Shown here: in pieces, positions 1 through 9,212 of the stretch
How the letters are laid out: the number at the start of each line of letters is the position of its first letter
Numbering within the stretch: position 1 is the first letter of the stretch
From: Alkaliphilus peptidifermentans DSM 18978
GTDB taxonomy: Bacteria; Bacillota; Clostridia; Peptostreptococcales; Natronincolaceae
NCBI RefSeq assembly: GCF_900101495.1
Contig: NZ_FMUS01000002.1
Span: 124,001 to 188,000 of the forward strand
DNA length: 64,000 nt
Reading direction: 5' to 3'
Notes under the pieces: model-generated
What the model saw: only the letters and a program-made list of their open reading frames with translations
Told to the model about the DNA's origin: nothing
The model's database searches: none
Made by a program: the position numbers and the translations under genes

Positions 1-885
1 CTTCATCCTAGGATCCAATGCATCCCTTAACCCATCGCCAAACAAATTAAACCCATAAACCGTCAATGCAATGGCGATTCCAGGGAAAATAACTAAGTGA
101 GGGGCATTATAAATATATTGCCTTCCAAAATTCATCATAGAACCCCAAGTAGGTGTAGGAGGCTGTGCTCCTAATCCTAAAAAGGAAAGTGCAGCCTCTG
201 ACATTATAGCACTTGAAATTCCCATGGTTGTCGATATAATCACCGGAGCCATACAATTGGGAAGAATCTCTTTAAAAATAATTCTTGTATCTGAAGCACC
301 CAATGACCTTGCTGCCTCTACAAACTCCATTTCTCTCAAAGCCAATACCTGTCCTCTAATAAGTCTACACATACCAGACCATCCCACAAACCCAAGGGCA
401 AAAAACACTGTATATAGCCCTGGGCCTATTGCTATAGATATGGCAATGGCAAATAAAAAATTTGGGAATGCGTCCATTATTTCAGCAATTCTCATGATTA
501 TCATATCTGGTATCCCTCTAAAATAACCTGCTATTGCCCCCAAAGTAATACCTATGCTCAGTGTCACCAACCTTGATGCCAGACCAACAGTTAAGGAAAT
601 TCTAGAACCATATAATACTCTAGAAAGTACATCTCTCCCCATCCAATCGGTACCAAACCAGTGCTGATAGCTTGGTCCTTCAAATGCTCTATCTAAATTA
701 AAGTCATTTATAGGATGATATGGTGATAGGAAGGAGGCAAAGACAGCTATAAAGGTTAAAAAGACTATAATATATAAACCGTGCATAGCACTTTTATCTC
801 GTCTTAATCTACCCATTGCAATTACCCAAGGGTTATTTGATTTTTTGACTTTTTCTTCTACCATGATCTCTTTAGTGCTTTCCAT
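1..885 (-). CDS. Oligo/dipeptide ABC transporter permease, DppC/OppC type (3' end cut by window)
   Basis: Inner-membrane permease of a peptide-type ABC importer, partner of the DppB-like permease directly upstream. The minus-strand frame is open from the ATG at 885 to base 1. It gives 295 residues and ends at RDALDPRMK, close to the usual family C-terminus, so only a few residues are missing. A GGAGGAG ribosome binding site lies just before this ATG; a nearby out-of-frame ATG at 890 runs into a stop. An N-terminal cytoplasmic tail precedes the first membrane segment. The EAA loop that docks the ATPase (EAARSLGAS...FKEILPN) is present. The ATPase genes presumably lie outside the window. Substrate unknown; peptide, or nickel as in some relatives. 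Confidence 0.93.
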   Translation of the reverse strand, partial: MESTKEIMVEEKVKKSNNPWVIAMGRLRRDKSAMHGLYIIVFLTFIAVFASFLSPYHPINDFNLDRAFEGPSYQHWFGTDWMGRDVLSRVLYGSRISLTVGLASRLVTLSIGITLGAIAGYFRGIPDMIIMRIAEIMDAFPNFLFAIAISIAIGPGLYTVFFALGFVGWSGMCRLIRGQVLALREMEFVEAARSLGASDTRIIFKEILPNCMAPVIISTTMGISSAIMSEAALSFLGLGAQPPTPTWGSMMNFGRQYIYNAPHLVIFPGIAIALTVYGFNLFGDGLRDALDPRMK

Positions 886-902
886 AACATCTTCTCCTCC
901 TT

Positions 903-1829
903 TTAATTAAACTTGATTCTTGGATTCACAATTGCATATGCAATATCTACAAACAGATTTGCAAATACAAAAATGAAGGCTTGAAATAGGAAGCACCCCA
1001 TAACTACTGGAATGTCTCTGGCAAAAACTGCCTGCATTGTATATGATCCAATACCAGGAAGAGAGAAAACAATTTCTGTTAAAGCAGAACCCACCAGCAA
1101 AAGACCTATTGTCATAATCATATTGGTTATAATCGGTATCATGGCATTCCTCAATGCATGCTTATAAATAACTACTCTTTCCGATAGTCCCTTAGACCTT
1201 GCAGTTCTTATATAGTCTTGTCTAATTACCTCCAGCATACAAGATCTAGTCAGTCTTGCATTAAATACGGCAGAGTTTAATCCCAATACAGTTGATGGTA
1301 AAATGAAATATTTAAAGCTACCATTCCCTATACCAGAAACAGGTAGAATCTTGAGCCACACTCCAAAAATATACATCATAAGTAATCCAAAAAAAATTAC
1401 TGGTGTGGAGACTCCAATCAAAGTAATCGACCTAACAAACCTATCTAACAATGTATTTTGCTTGACTGCAGAGATAATTCCTACAGTAGTCCCCACCACA
1501 ACTGTAATTAAAAAAGATAGACTGGCAAGTTTAATAGTTACAGGAAATCGCCTTTTTATCTCATCAGCAACTCTTCTATGATTTATATAGGATTTACCTA
1601 AATCACCTCTTATTGCATTAGACATATAGCTTATATACCGTTGGTGAAAGGGATCATCCAGACCTAGTTCAGCTCTAACCTTTTCTATCGCTTCGTCTGA
1701 GGCTCTATCACCAACAATAGTAGTAGCAACATCACCTGGTACAAAATATAACAGAAAGAATGTTATCAAAGATACACCAATCATTACTGGAATTAATAAT
1801 AAAACTCTTCTTGTTAAATAAGTAAGCAT
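903..1829 (-). CDS. Oligo/dipeptide ABC transporter permease, DppB/OppB type
   Basis: Membrane permease of 308 residues, normal for the DppB family. It has an N-terminal membrane segment (LLLIPVMIGVSLITFFLLYF), the periplasmic insert typical of DppB (GDVATTIVGDRASDEAIEKV), several further membrane segments, and the EAA-type coupling loop ARSKGLSERVVIYKHALRNA near residue 200. It lies 17 bases upstream of the dppC-like gene and about 70 bases downstream of the binding-protein gene, so all three form one minus-strand operon. The start has GGGGG about 10 bases upstream. Confidence 0.95.
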   Translation of the reverse strand: MLTYLTRRVLLLIPVMIGVSLITFFLLYFVPGDVATTIVGDRASDEAIEKVRAELGLDDPFHQRYISYMSNAIRGDLGKSYINHRRVADEIKRRFPVTIKLASLSFLITVVVGTTVGIISAVKQNTLLDRFVRSITLIGVSTPVIFFGLLMMYIFGVWLKILPVSGIGNGSFKYFILPSTVLGLNSAVFNARLTRSCMLEVIRQDYIRTARSKGLSERVVIYKHALRNAMIPIITNMIMTIGLLLVGSALTEIVFSLPGIGSYTMQAVFARDIPVVMGCFLFQAFIFVFANLFVDIAYAIVNPRIKFN

Positions 1830-1902
1830 TATGATTACGCCCCCTATATCTGAATATTACTGGGGCTAGCCTTGGCTTAACCCCAGTAATTTAAGTAATA
1901 AA

Positions 1903-3543
1903 TTATCTATCTAACCAAACATCCAACATTTTATTAGCATTAAATATTCTGTATAGAACTACATCCTTTACCTCTGGTTTATAAACCCTCCAGTTTCTGC
2001 TTAGGAAGAACCACATACGGGCTGCTTCTTCCACAACGATGTCTTCAATATCCTGATATAACTTAATTCTTTCATTATAATTTGCTGTTTTATGAGCCTT
2101 TTCTAGAAGTGCATCTACCTCTGGGTTTGAGTATCTGGTTCCATTTCCTCCTCCACCCCAGTTTGATGAATGGAATAACGGGAATAGATAATTTTCCGCA
2201 TCTGGATAATCTGCACCCCAGCTTAAATAGTAAACATTATGACTGCCACCCTCTCTAAATTGAACCCTTGCAGCTTGAGATTCCATAGAAATTAGATTAA
2301 CATCAAAGCCAACTTGATTTAGCATTGCCTGTACTGGCTCTAATAAGGCTACATTAGCGGTTGATTCAATGTGAAGAAACTCTATTGGTAGTGGATTTTC
2401 TGGTGAGTAGCCAAGCTCAGCCAATAACGCCTTTGATTTTTCAGGATCATATGGGTAAGATTTAAACTCTGGTCTAAAGCCGTCTAGTCCAGGAGGAATT
2501 GGACCATGGCTTACAATGGCTGTATCACCTCTTACTGCCCGAACAATAGCTTCACGGTCAACACCATAGTTAAATGCCTGTCGTACCCTTACGTCATCAA
2601 ATGGTGGCTTATCTGCCATCAAACCAATAAAGAAGTTCCAAAAAGTATTCATATCACGTAAGTATGGTCTATAGGTAGGATTATTTCTAAAACGCTCAAG
2701 ATCAGCAGCTGGAATAAGCAATTCATCCAAATTACCTGCTTCAAACTCTGCAACTTGAGTTGAAGGATCTGGTATAACTCTATAGTTAATGCCATCTAAG
2801 AAGGCTCTACCAGCAAAGTAGTCTTCAAAAACATTAAGGGTTAGTCTTTCTCCTTGATTATATACATCAAATATGTATGGACCTGTTCCCACAGGGTGTA
2901 ATGCAAATTGAGTTTGATCTGCATATTTCTCGACTTCATTTTTATCAACAATATGAGCAGCAGGCATTCCCAGCATACTCAAGAATGGAGCAAAGGGATC
3001 CTCTAAAGTAAGTTTAATTTTATAATCACTTAGTATTTCAATGCCTTCAACCTCAGCTGCGTTTCCTTCCATAAATGCTTCTGCTCCCTTAAGCTTATCA
3101 AATACCCAGGTTCGAGGAGATGCAACTTCTGGGTCTAGCACTCTTTCAAAGGTATATTTAACATCATTGGCAGTAAATGAATTTCCATTGTGGAATTTTG
3201 CGTTATCTACCAGATCAAAGATATAAGTCACTTCATCTGGTGTTTCCCATGATTTAGCAAGGGCTGGCATTACCTTACCCTCAGCATCGAAACCAATTAA
3301 TGCATCATAAATCAAAGAAACCATAAATCCATCTAGGGCTGCTGTAGCAAATGCTGGATCAAGAGTATTAAAGTCTGCTTCTATATAGGATTCATATATC
3401 CCCCCGTATTTGCTAGCTTCTGCATTTCCAACAGTTTCATCTGGTGGCGTTGTTACTGCTTCTTCACTGGAACAAGCTGTAATAAATATTGAGAATATCA
3501 TAAGCAAAGCCAAAATTAAACTCATTTTTTTCCTCTTATACAT
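1903..3543 (-). CDS. Peptide ABC transporter substrate-binding lipoprotein (SBP_bac_5 family)
   Basis: Extracytoplasmic solute-binding protein of 546 residues. A basic N-terminus and hydrophobic stretch end in a lipobox with Cys24 (ITAC), so the mature protein should be lipid-anchored outside the membrane. The rest has the family 5 architecture, with the motif region NAKFHNGNSFTANDVKYTFE near residue 115 and PVGTGPYIF near residue 215. It is the first gene of the operon with the two permeases. The start has a GGAGGGG site 5 bases upstream. Peptide or nickel binding is a family-level inference; the ligand cannot be read from sequence. Confidence 0.95.
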   Translation of the reverse strand: MYKRKKMSLILALLMIFSIFITACSSEEAVTTPPDETVGNAEASKYGGIYESYIEADFNTLDPAFATAALDGFMVSLIYDALIGFDAEGKVMPALAKSWETPDEVTYIFDLVDNAKFHNGNSFTANDVKYTFERVLDPEVASPRTWVFDKLKGAEAFMEGNAAEVEGIEILSDYKIKLTLEDPFAPFLSMLGMPAAHIVDKNEVEKYADQTQFALHPVGTGPYIFDVYNQGERLTLNVFEDYFAGRAFLDGINYRVIPDPSTQVAEFEAGNLDELLIPAADLERFRNNPTYRPYLRDMNTFWNFFIGLMADKPPFDDVRVRQAFNYGVDREAIVRAVRGDTAIVSHGPIPPGLDGFRPEFKSYPYDPEKSKALLAELGYSPENPLPIEFLHIESTANVALLEPVQAMLNQVGFDVNLISMESQAARVQFREGGSHNVYYLSWGADYPDAENYLFPLFHSSNWGGGGNGTRYSNPEVDALLEKAHKTANYNERIKLYQDIEDIVVEEAARMWFFLSRNWRVYKPEVKDVVLYRIFNANKMLDVWLDR

Positions 3544-3983
3544 TTTAACCCCTCCATTTTAAATTTAGTTTAAAGTATATCTAAGTCTTTTTTTCCACCT
3601 CCTCAAATTATTATTTCTATTAGTAATCAAATATGTTAAGTCAATATTATGTTGAAATTCACAAAAATTATAAACTCTATAATACACATAAAAGAACTTG
3701 TACCTAGACACAGCTGTTTATAATTTATTAAATATTCTTAATTTTCCAGATATATAAATGCAATTATTATGCCAATGATTGCATTTATTTAGCCGCTAGA
3801 GTTTTCCTAGCTTACAATATTTTTAGTAGACTTAAGAGTTCGATAATCAGGACTTCTTATAATGGTAATATTTTGTAATTATCTCAATAGGCATGAATTT
3901 TTAACCAACATAATTCCAATTTCCTCAGTCCGTTTTATCGAACAGTAATTCCATAATACCGAACCGCAGATTCAAGTTCTATT
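3544..3983. other. 440-bp intergenic region upstream of the peptide transporter operon
   Basis: No coding potential recognised. A TTGACT box (complement of 3639-3644) with a weak AATAGA box 17 bases downstream (complement of 3616-3621) is a possible operon promoter. A 9-bp inverted repeat, AAATGCAAT/ATTGCATTT (3756-3764 and 3778-3786), could be an operator or a weak terminator. Both assignments are tentative. Confidence 0.35.
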
Positions 3984-5459
3984 TTACAGAAATTCTTTAC
4001 CACAGTATAAAGCCTCTAAAAAGGTTTTTCCATTTGCCAGTCGTATACTAAGTGGTGTTACTAGTGTTCTCATTACTTTTTGATATTTTAAAGTATTATC
4101 TTTATCTTCCTTATAAAATCCAGAAAAGCTATGAATTATATAGTTTTCCTCTTTGTACTCACCAAGATAAAGCATTACATGACCAGACATGTATATAGGT
4201 GTAGCTGGATTTATGTTTTGAATAAACGCTTTTCTTTCATCTATATTTTGGGTAGTCACATTGTATGTAATTCCCTGGGATAGTCTTCCTTGCTCCGATG
4301 AGTTTCGTGGAAGCTTTATTCCAAAGGTTCGATAAATATCCATAATAAAAGCTGAGCAATCTCTAGCATTATTCATACCGCCCCATCCATAGTTTTCTCC
4401 TTGAAACTTAAAAGCTTGTTTAATAATATTAGCTCTATTGTAGGGCAAAAATCCCATACTGGCTTCACTATTTTTAGAAAGGTCAGCATAGGTAAAATAT
4501 AGTTTGCCTTCCTGGCTTCTGGCAGGAAAGATTACCTTGTACGAATTTACATCATTATTATTTTGTAATGGTATTCTAACTCCCATATCAACATAAACTA
4601 CCTCTTCTTCCACCAATATTTCCATCTGCCTTGCTGTAACCACTATATATGGAGCTTTATTTACATAATTTAGAACTTCGTCCTTCAAGCCTATGGCCAC
4701 ATCCTTTTTAGGAAGCCAGCCTAAGTAGTTATAGGTTTGTGCAAGAAGCCATTCACCATCGACACTCTCCAATAGAATAGTAACTGCTTCAGCCGGATAA
4801 ACTGCTGTCTCCATAAATCTATCAAATTCTATATCTCCAGGCTTATTGTATACAGGTTTTTCATTGGGAAAGGTTCTCATTGCAGTTCGTCTACATACTA
4901 AACCATATAAAACTTCATTAATATCATTAATGGATTCTATATTAGTATTATGCATTAATAGATTATAATCTTCTGCTGTTAGAGTTTTTCCTTCTTTATT
5001 ATACATAGTAGTGGCCGGAATTTTACTTATACTTTGAAGCAGTTCCTTTAGTTCATCCTTCGAGATATAATCCTCATGATTTGCAATGTCTTTAAGAACT
5101 CCCAATACTTCTATATTTCTTTTATTAAATTCTAGTATTTCATCAGAATTCATTAAAATTTCATCTGCATCCTTTACCCTTCCTATCCAAAACTCTGGAT
5201 TTATAACTTCAACATCGATACTTGGAATGTCAGTATAAAACTCTAGCAACTGATCTTTTTCCTTTGAATTGTCACTCACTAATTCTACTTCTACTTCTGC
5301 TTCTTGATAATTTTCGTGATTTAGATCACCTTCTTTAAATATAGTAATGAAATTATTGTCATTATTTATGAAGTAATAACCTATTGCTGCTATAGCTAAT
5401 ATTATAAATAAAATTACCCTGTCCACCCCTTTATTTTTTCTATTTTTCCGTCTCCCCAT
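3984..5459 (-). CDS. Membrane-anchored SH3 plus NlpC/P60 cell wall hydrolase
   Basis: Protein of 491 residues with one N-terminal membrane segment after a basic start (VILFIILAIAAIGYYFI, about residues 15-31). An acidic linker, SH3-like bacterial domains (about residues 190-340) and a C-terminal NlpC/P60 peptidase domain follow. The catalytic Cys is in NARDCSAFIMDIYRTFG and the catalytic His in MSGHVMLYLG. The family (C40 endopeptidases with SH3_6/SH3_7-type domains) cleaves D-Glu-diaminopimelate bonds in peptidoglycan stem peptides. Here the enzyme would act outside the membrane. It is a single gene with GGGAG before its ATG. Role in wall turnover, spore or germination is not resolved. Confidence 0.85.
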   Translation of the reverse strand: MGRRKNRKNKGVDRVILFIILAIAAIGYYFINNDNNFITIFKEGDLNHENYQEAEVEVELVSDNSKEKDQLLEFYTDIPSIDVEVINPEFWIGRVKDADEILMNSDEILEFNKRNIEVLGVLKDIANHEDYISKDELKELLQSISKIPATTMYNKEGKTLTAEDYNLLMHNTNIESINDINEVLYGLVCRRTAMRTFPNEKPVYNKPGDIEFDRFMETAVYPAEAVTILLESVDGEWLLAQTYNYLGWLPKKDVAIGLKDEVLNYVNKAPYIVVTARQMEILVEEEVVYVDMGVRIPLQNNNDVNSYKVIFPARSQEGKLYFTYADLSKNSEASMGFLPYNRANIIKQAFKFQGENYGWGGMNNARDCSAFIMDIYRTFGIKLPRNSSEQGRLSQGITYNVTTQNIDERKAFIQNINPATPIYMSGHVMLYLGEYKEENYIIHSFSGFYKEDKDNTLKYQKVMRTLVTPLSIRLANGKTFLEALYCGKEFL

Positions 5460-5550
5460 TTGTTATATCTCCCATCAATATTTTTTTGTTTCAATCTTAT
5501 CATTATTTTCTTTATATATCTATAGTAATATCAATTAAAATAGTACCGAT

Positions 5551-5584
5551 TAAATCAAAAATCCACCAGCTTAGCCCGTGGATT
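5551..5584 (-). terminator. Hairpin terminator
   Basis: Minus-strand stem AATCCAC/GTGGATT (7 bp) followed by TTTTGATTT. It sits downstream of the UroD-like remnant and of the activase gene, and could end the transcript of either. Confidence 0.5.
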
Positions 5585-5718
5585 ATTATTCTCTACATAT
5601 TCATCTTCAATAAAATATATTATTTTTATAATCCTTTGGGCATATTCTAAGCTATAAAGCCGGTATATCTGCTCTTTTTTATCAGTAACCACTTAATTAA
5701 ACCCAAAATAGAGTAAAA

Positions 5719-5865
5719 TCAGCCTTGTCTCTTTAAAGAATTATACACAATCTCTAACTGAGATCTCCAAAAATTCCTACGTGCCTTCACCATGGCATGT
5801 ACATTTATAGGAGGTGTAAGGGATGGTAAAGCACAATCTGACATCAGTATATAGCCTTGGGGTAT
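5719..5865 (-). pseudogene. C-terminal remnant of a UroD/MtaA-family methyltransferase-like gene
   Basis: One minus-strand frame reads PQGYILMSDCALPSLTPP, then NVHAMVKARRNFW, and stops at a TGA (5719-5721). This resembles the C-terminal signature of uroporphyrinogen decarboxylase/corrinoid methyltransferase family proteins (GGYIL...CxxPxxTPxENVxAMVxAAR). No homologous upstream part remains and no good ribosome binding site precedes it, so it is read as a gene fragment. Recognition is from memory of the family motif only. Confidence 0.45.
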
Positions 5866-5930
5866 ATTTCATTTTTCTATCAATTCCTAACAGATCATAT
5901 ATACATTAGGTAATACATTCTAATATTTCC

Positions 5931-6692
5931 TCACTTATATCCAATAACTGCTGCCCCTATTGCACCGATAAACTGTGCCATATCGGAAGAATAGATTTCT
6001 ACCCCTAGCTTTTTTCCTAGATATTCTTTTAGTAAGGAATTTTTTGATACTCCCCCAGAAAAGTATACCTTGTTCTCCACCTGTACTTTGCCTGCTAATG
6101 AATAGGTTCTATTTGCTACTGATTGTAACAATCCTGCTGCTATACTTTCTTTAGAGGCTCCCTCTGCCATAAGACTAACCACCTCTGATTCAGCAAAAAC
6201 CGTACACATACTATTTATTTTTTGTGGTGCATCACCTTGTGCTACCTCTGATAAATCGCTGATATCTATCTCTAGAGAATTAGCCATTACCTGTAAAAAG
6301 CGTCCGGTGCCAGCAGCACATTTATCATTCATTAAAAAATCAATAACATTACCTTTACAGTCTAATTTTATTACTTTGCTATCCTGTCCACCTATATCGA
6401 TAACAGTTCTAACTTCAGGGTCTAAGAAATATGCCCCTACACCATGACAGGTGATTTCTGTAACTTTTTTATCTATAAAAGACAAGGACCCACGACCATA
6501 ACCAGTTCCAATGATGGTTTTTACCTGCTCTCTTGCAATCATTTTTTCTTCTAGCAGGATCTTTAATAATTTTTCTCCTGTTTCTTTAGGACTCCACCCA
6601 GTAGGTAGTATAATTTTGCTAGTCACCTTCTCACCATCAAATGTCACTGCCTTACTGGCTACTGAGCCAATGTCAATGCCTATTGTATACAT
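5931..6692 (-). CDS. 2-hydroxyacyl-CoA dehydratase activase family ATPase (BadF/HgdC type; DCCP reductase-like)
   Basis: ASKHA-fold ATPase of 253 residues, the usual length of HgdC/YjiL-type activases. It shows the phosphate loop GIDIGSVASKAV at the N-terminus, the second loop VRTVIDIGGQDSKVIKL, and the two cysteines that in this family bind one [4Fe-4S] cluster at the dimer interface (NDKCAAGTGRF and NSMCTVFAESE). Family role: ATP-driven transfer of one low-potential electron to a dehydratase-like partner. The partner is encoded 119 bases upstream in the same direction. The start is an ATG after AAGAAGGG. Confidence 0.9.
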   Translation of the reverse strand: MYTIGIDIGSVASKAVTFDGEKVTSKIILPTGWSPKETGEKLLKILLEEKMIAREQVKTIIGTGYGRGSLSFIDKKVTEITCHGVGAYFLDPEVRTVIDIGGQDSKVIKLDCKGNVIDFLMNDKCAAGTGRFLQVMANSLEIDISDLSEVAQGDAPQKINSMCTVFAESEVVSLMAEGASKESIAAGLLQSVANRTYSLAGKVQVENKVYFSGGVSKNSLLKEYLGKKLGVEIYSSDMAQFIGAIGAAVIGYK

Positions 6693-6811
6693 TTTATCCC
6701 TTCTTTACTAATATGATATATTAAACACTTTTAATGCTTTTCATCATAACTAATTACTACTATACCAGAAAAAGAGTTTCGGTTAAGAAACTCTTTCAAA
6801 ATATAAGAATA

Positions 6812-7969
6812 TTACTTTGCTGTTTCAAAGAAAGACTCTAAGAAGGCTTCTACCCTAACTTTGATCTGTCCTATATCTGAATCAGAATAATCGGTTTCTA
6901 TTTGTAAGAAAGGTAGGTTTAATTGATCTTTTACATATTTTTTTACAGTAAATGACTCTATGTTGTAAGTATGACAGGCTTGCCATGTTAAATCTACTAC
7001 TGCATCTACTTGATATTCTTTTGCCAATCTATTAATTAAATCTAATCTTCTATTGTTATTGCTCATACAGGAACATGGTGTAGATAGGTATTTTTCTGCT
7101 ATAGCTAGAATTGGTTCTTTTTCTTCCTCCACCATTACATCTAATCCCTTATATCCAGTGCAGTTTTCCAAAGCCACTACACTAGCCCCTACTTCTTCCA
7201 GTATCTTTAATACCTTCTCAGACCCACTACCAATCGGTACTCCAGTTAACAATATTCTAGGAGCACTTTCATCAAAAGCATATTTTCCTTCTAACATTCT
7301 TTCTTCTATTTCAATAATTAAATCTTCAATCAACTTAATACCAGCTTTCTTATCTACATTAAATCCCTTTAACCATTGAGCTAGCATCATATCCATCCCT
7401 GTAAGGGGAGCCGGCTTATGGGCATTTAATTGATGCAGTTTTTTTAAGGCTCTTCTTTCTCTATTAGCAAGCTTAACAGCATCTCTAAGCTTTTCTTCAG
7501 TAATTTCTACTCCTAATTTATCTTCAAGAAAGCTTTTAAAACGTACTACTTCATCCTTCCAGTAAGCCAAGGCTTGTTCTCCATCAGCTGTTTGAGGAAG
7601 ATTCATTACATGCATAGGTTTAATTTTACCCATCAATTCATACATTTTTTTCTTGCCATCACATGTTGTTTCTGCCAATAGTACATCTGAGAAATAGAAG
7701 TATGGGCATTTATCAGTAATGGCAAAGCCATAGCTGGATTTAATCAGTGGACATAGGTTTCTTGGTAGTTCCTTTTCTGCATCCTCTATTGGTTCTTGCT
7801 TTGTACCACATAGGGTTACAGGAATAGCTCCAGCTGCTAATGCAATTTCCTGTGGTGAAAAAACACAATACATTCCAACTACTTTTTGTCCTGCTTCACT
7901 GGCTTCTTTAATTTTTACAGAGTTAATTCCTCTAAGCTCTTCTACTTTCTCCATAAGTACTGGTCTCAA
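6812..7969 (-). CDS. Double-cubane-cluster / 2-hydroxyacyl-CoA dehydratase D-subunit family protein (YjiM-like)
   Basis: Iron-sulfur protein of 385 residues of the HgdB/FldC/YjiM superfamily. Cysteines sit in family positions: NLCPLIKSS, TDKCPYFYFSD, AETTCDGKKKMYE, STPCSCMSNNN and WQACHTYNIE. There is only one dehydratase-like subunit beside the activase. That is the arrangement of YjiM/YjiL and of the Carboxydothermus double-cubane cluster protein and its reductase, not of the two-subunit 2-hydroxyglutaryl-CoA dehydratases. The physiological substrate is therefore unknown. A TTG start is chosen because GGGGGAG lies 5 bases upstream; a later in-frame ATG lacks such a site. Confidence 0.85.
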   Translation of the reverse strand: MRPVLMEKVEELRGINSVKIKEASEAGQKVVGMYCVFSPQEIALAAGAIPVTLCGTKQEPIEDAEKELPRNLCPLIKSSYGFAITDKCPYFYFSDVLLAETTCDGKKKMYELMGKIKPMHVMNLPQTADGEQALAYWKDEVVRFKSFLEDKLGVEITEEKLRDAVKLANRERRALKKLHQLNAHKPAPLTGMDMMLAQWLKGFNVDKKAGIKLIEDLIIEIEERMLEGKYAFDESAPRILLTGVPIGSGSEKVLKILEEVGASVVALENCTGYKGLDVMVEEEKEPILAIAEKYLSTPCSCMSNNNRRLDLINRLAKEYQVDAVVDLTWQACHTYNIESFTVKKYVKDQLNLPFLQIETDYSDSDIGQIKVRVEAFLESFFETAK

Positions 7970-8689
7970 ATAAACTCCCCCTCTTTCTCTAAATTTGGTT
8001 ATGTTGAATTCATTGAGTTCTCCATAAGTACATAGAAAACCATTATGATGCTTTCTTTATAAAATAATCTTTTAAAGCATACACAATTTCTAATAATAAA
8101 ACTTTTTCACTTTGATTTTATTAGGTTTGTTTAGGAATGTACAATTGAAAGTTTCGATGTTAGTTTACTTTTATATAAAAATAACAAATTAAACAATATA
8201 AAAATCATATATGCTCACTTTTATTAAAGGTAAAACCGCCTGTATTTAATATCACAGGCGGTCAGTTTAGTGTTTTAGTGGAGATTCTTAATATTAAAAT
8301 ATTAAATACTTTGAGGGTATATAGAAGAATTCTATTATTAGGTTTTTTAATATAGTAAAAAATTATAACTAGTTACAATTATAAAAAAAATAATGTCTAA
8401 AAACCTTTCCAATTGACTACTCTCTGCTATGGTTTTGGTGGACAATTGAGTTTATTTCGGTAAGATTAGTTTATTTCTGACCATAGGTTTTAAATTTTTC
8501 CAGCATTAAAGTCATTTCTTCCTGAGGGAGAATTAAATATATGTCTTATAAATGGATTTACATATAGTTCTAGGATGTTTAATTTAATAATTAACTTATC
8601 AGACATCAGTTATCTTAAGAGTATAATATCTTTGAAAGAATCTTCTGTATTTTTCTGGAGGTTTATCTGCACAATACAACCCTCTTATG
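7970..8689. other. 720-bp region without an intact gene
   Basis: No convincing coding sequence on either strand. A TTGTGT...TTTATA pair on the minus strand at about 8058-8086 may be the promoter of the dehydratase-like gene. A perfect 9-bp hairpin is listed separately. The stretch 8400-8560 reads as short broken frames and looks like decayed coding sequence that I cannot assign. Confidence 0.4.
8235..8262. terminator. Perfect 9-bp hairpin, possible terminator
   Basis: ACCGCCTGT (8235-8243) and ACAGGCGGT (8254-8262) form a GC-rich stem with a 10-base loop in AT-rich DNA. On the minus strand it is followed by TTTTACCTTT, a weak U tract. It may end transcription from the right. Confidence 0.5.
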
Positions 8690-8785
8690 TCAAAAAAGTG
8701 CCCATAGAAGAACGTATGTATTTTGCAAATCTGCTGGCGTTCCCGTGACAATGATCTCACCGCCTCTATCTCCTCCGCCGGGCCC
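8690..8785 (-). pseudogene. C-terminal remnant of a UvrA-like ABC excinuclease gene
   Basis: A minus-strand frame reads GPGGGDRGGEIIVTGTPADL followed by QNT and a stop at 8690-8692. This is the conserved C-terminal signature of UvrA proteins (DLGPEGGxxGGxIVxxGTPEE). A stop codon lies directly before this stretch and no ATPase domain remains. A frameshifted continuation supplies the expected D-K before GPG, which fits decay. The fragment is about 30 codons. Confidence 0.6.
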
Positions 8786-8826
8786 TTATCATAACCAACA
8801 TTTTGTATAGATGATAAAACTTCAAT

Positions 8827-8852
8827 AAAAAAACCAACATAAATAATGTTGG
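8827..8852 (-). terminator. Rho-independent terminator after the DUF3795-like gene
   Basis: Minus-strand stem CCAACAT/ATGTTGG with a 5-base loop, followed by TTTTTTTA. It begins 14 bases after the stop codon at 8866. The same stem sequence is reused in the terminator of the RNase P RNA gene. Confidence 0.85.
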
Positions 8853-8865
8853 CTCAGACTGAAAT

Positions 8866-9180
8866 TTATTTTTCACCTGATTTAAGTTCTCCTATCTGTA
8901 AATATTCTTCCTTTCCATCCACCCAATTCTTTAAATTAATCAATCGTTCACCATCGTCGCCATGTTCTTCATTATTATATGCATCCTGTAACTTTTCGCA
9001 TGGTAAGCTTGAGCAATGTCCACAATGATTATAACCCTTTTCTATAGAACAACCTGCAACCAAACATTCTCCCCAAAAGGGTTTACCTTTGACTGCTTGA
9101 CAGCCTGGACAATTGGTTTTTTCTTTCCATTCACATACTCCACAGTAGGTACCACACATTCCAATCATTTCTTTATCCAT
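8866..9180 (-). CDS. Cysteine-rich DUF3795-type small protein
   Basis: Protein of 104 residues with ten cysteines, most in closely spaced pairs: CGTYCGVC, CPGC, CLVAGC, CGHCSSLPC. This matches the DUF3795 family of presumed zinc- or iron-sulfur-binding small proteins of anaerobes; no function is established. It has its own terminator. The next gene upstream ends 32 bases away on the same strand, and the two could be cotranscribed. AGGAGAG precedes the ATG. Confidence 0.75.
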   Translation of the reverse strand: MDKEMIGMCGTYCGVCEWKEKTNCPGCQAVKGKPFWGECLVAGCSIEKGYNHCGHCSSLPCEKLQDAYNNEEHGDDGERLINLKNWVDGKEEYLQIGELKSGEK

Positions 9181-9212
9181 TATATGTCTCTCCTTTTATG
9201 TTTTTTGTAAGC

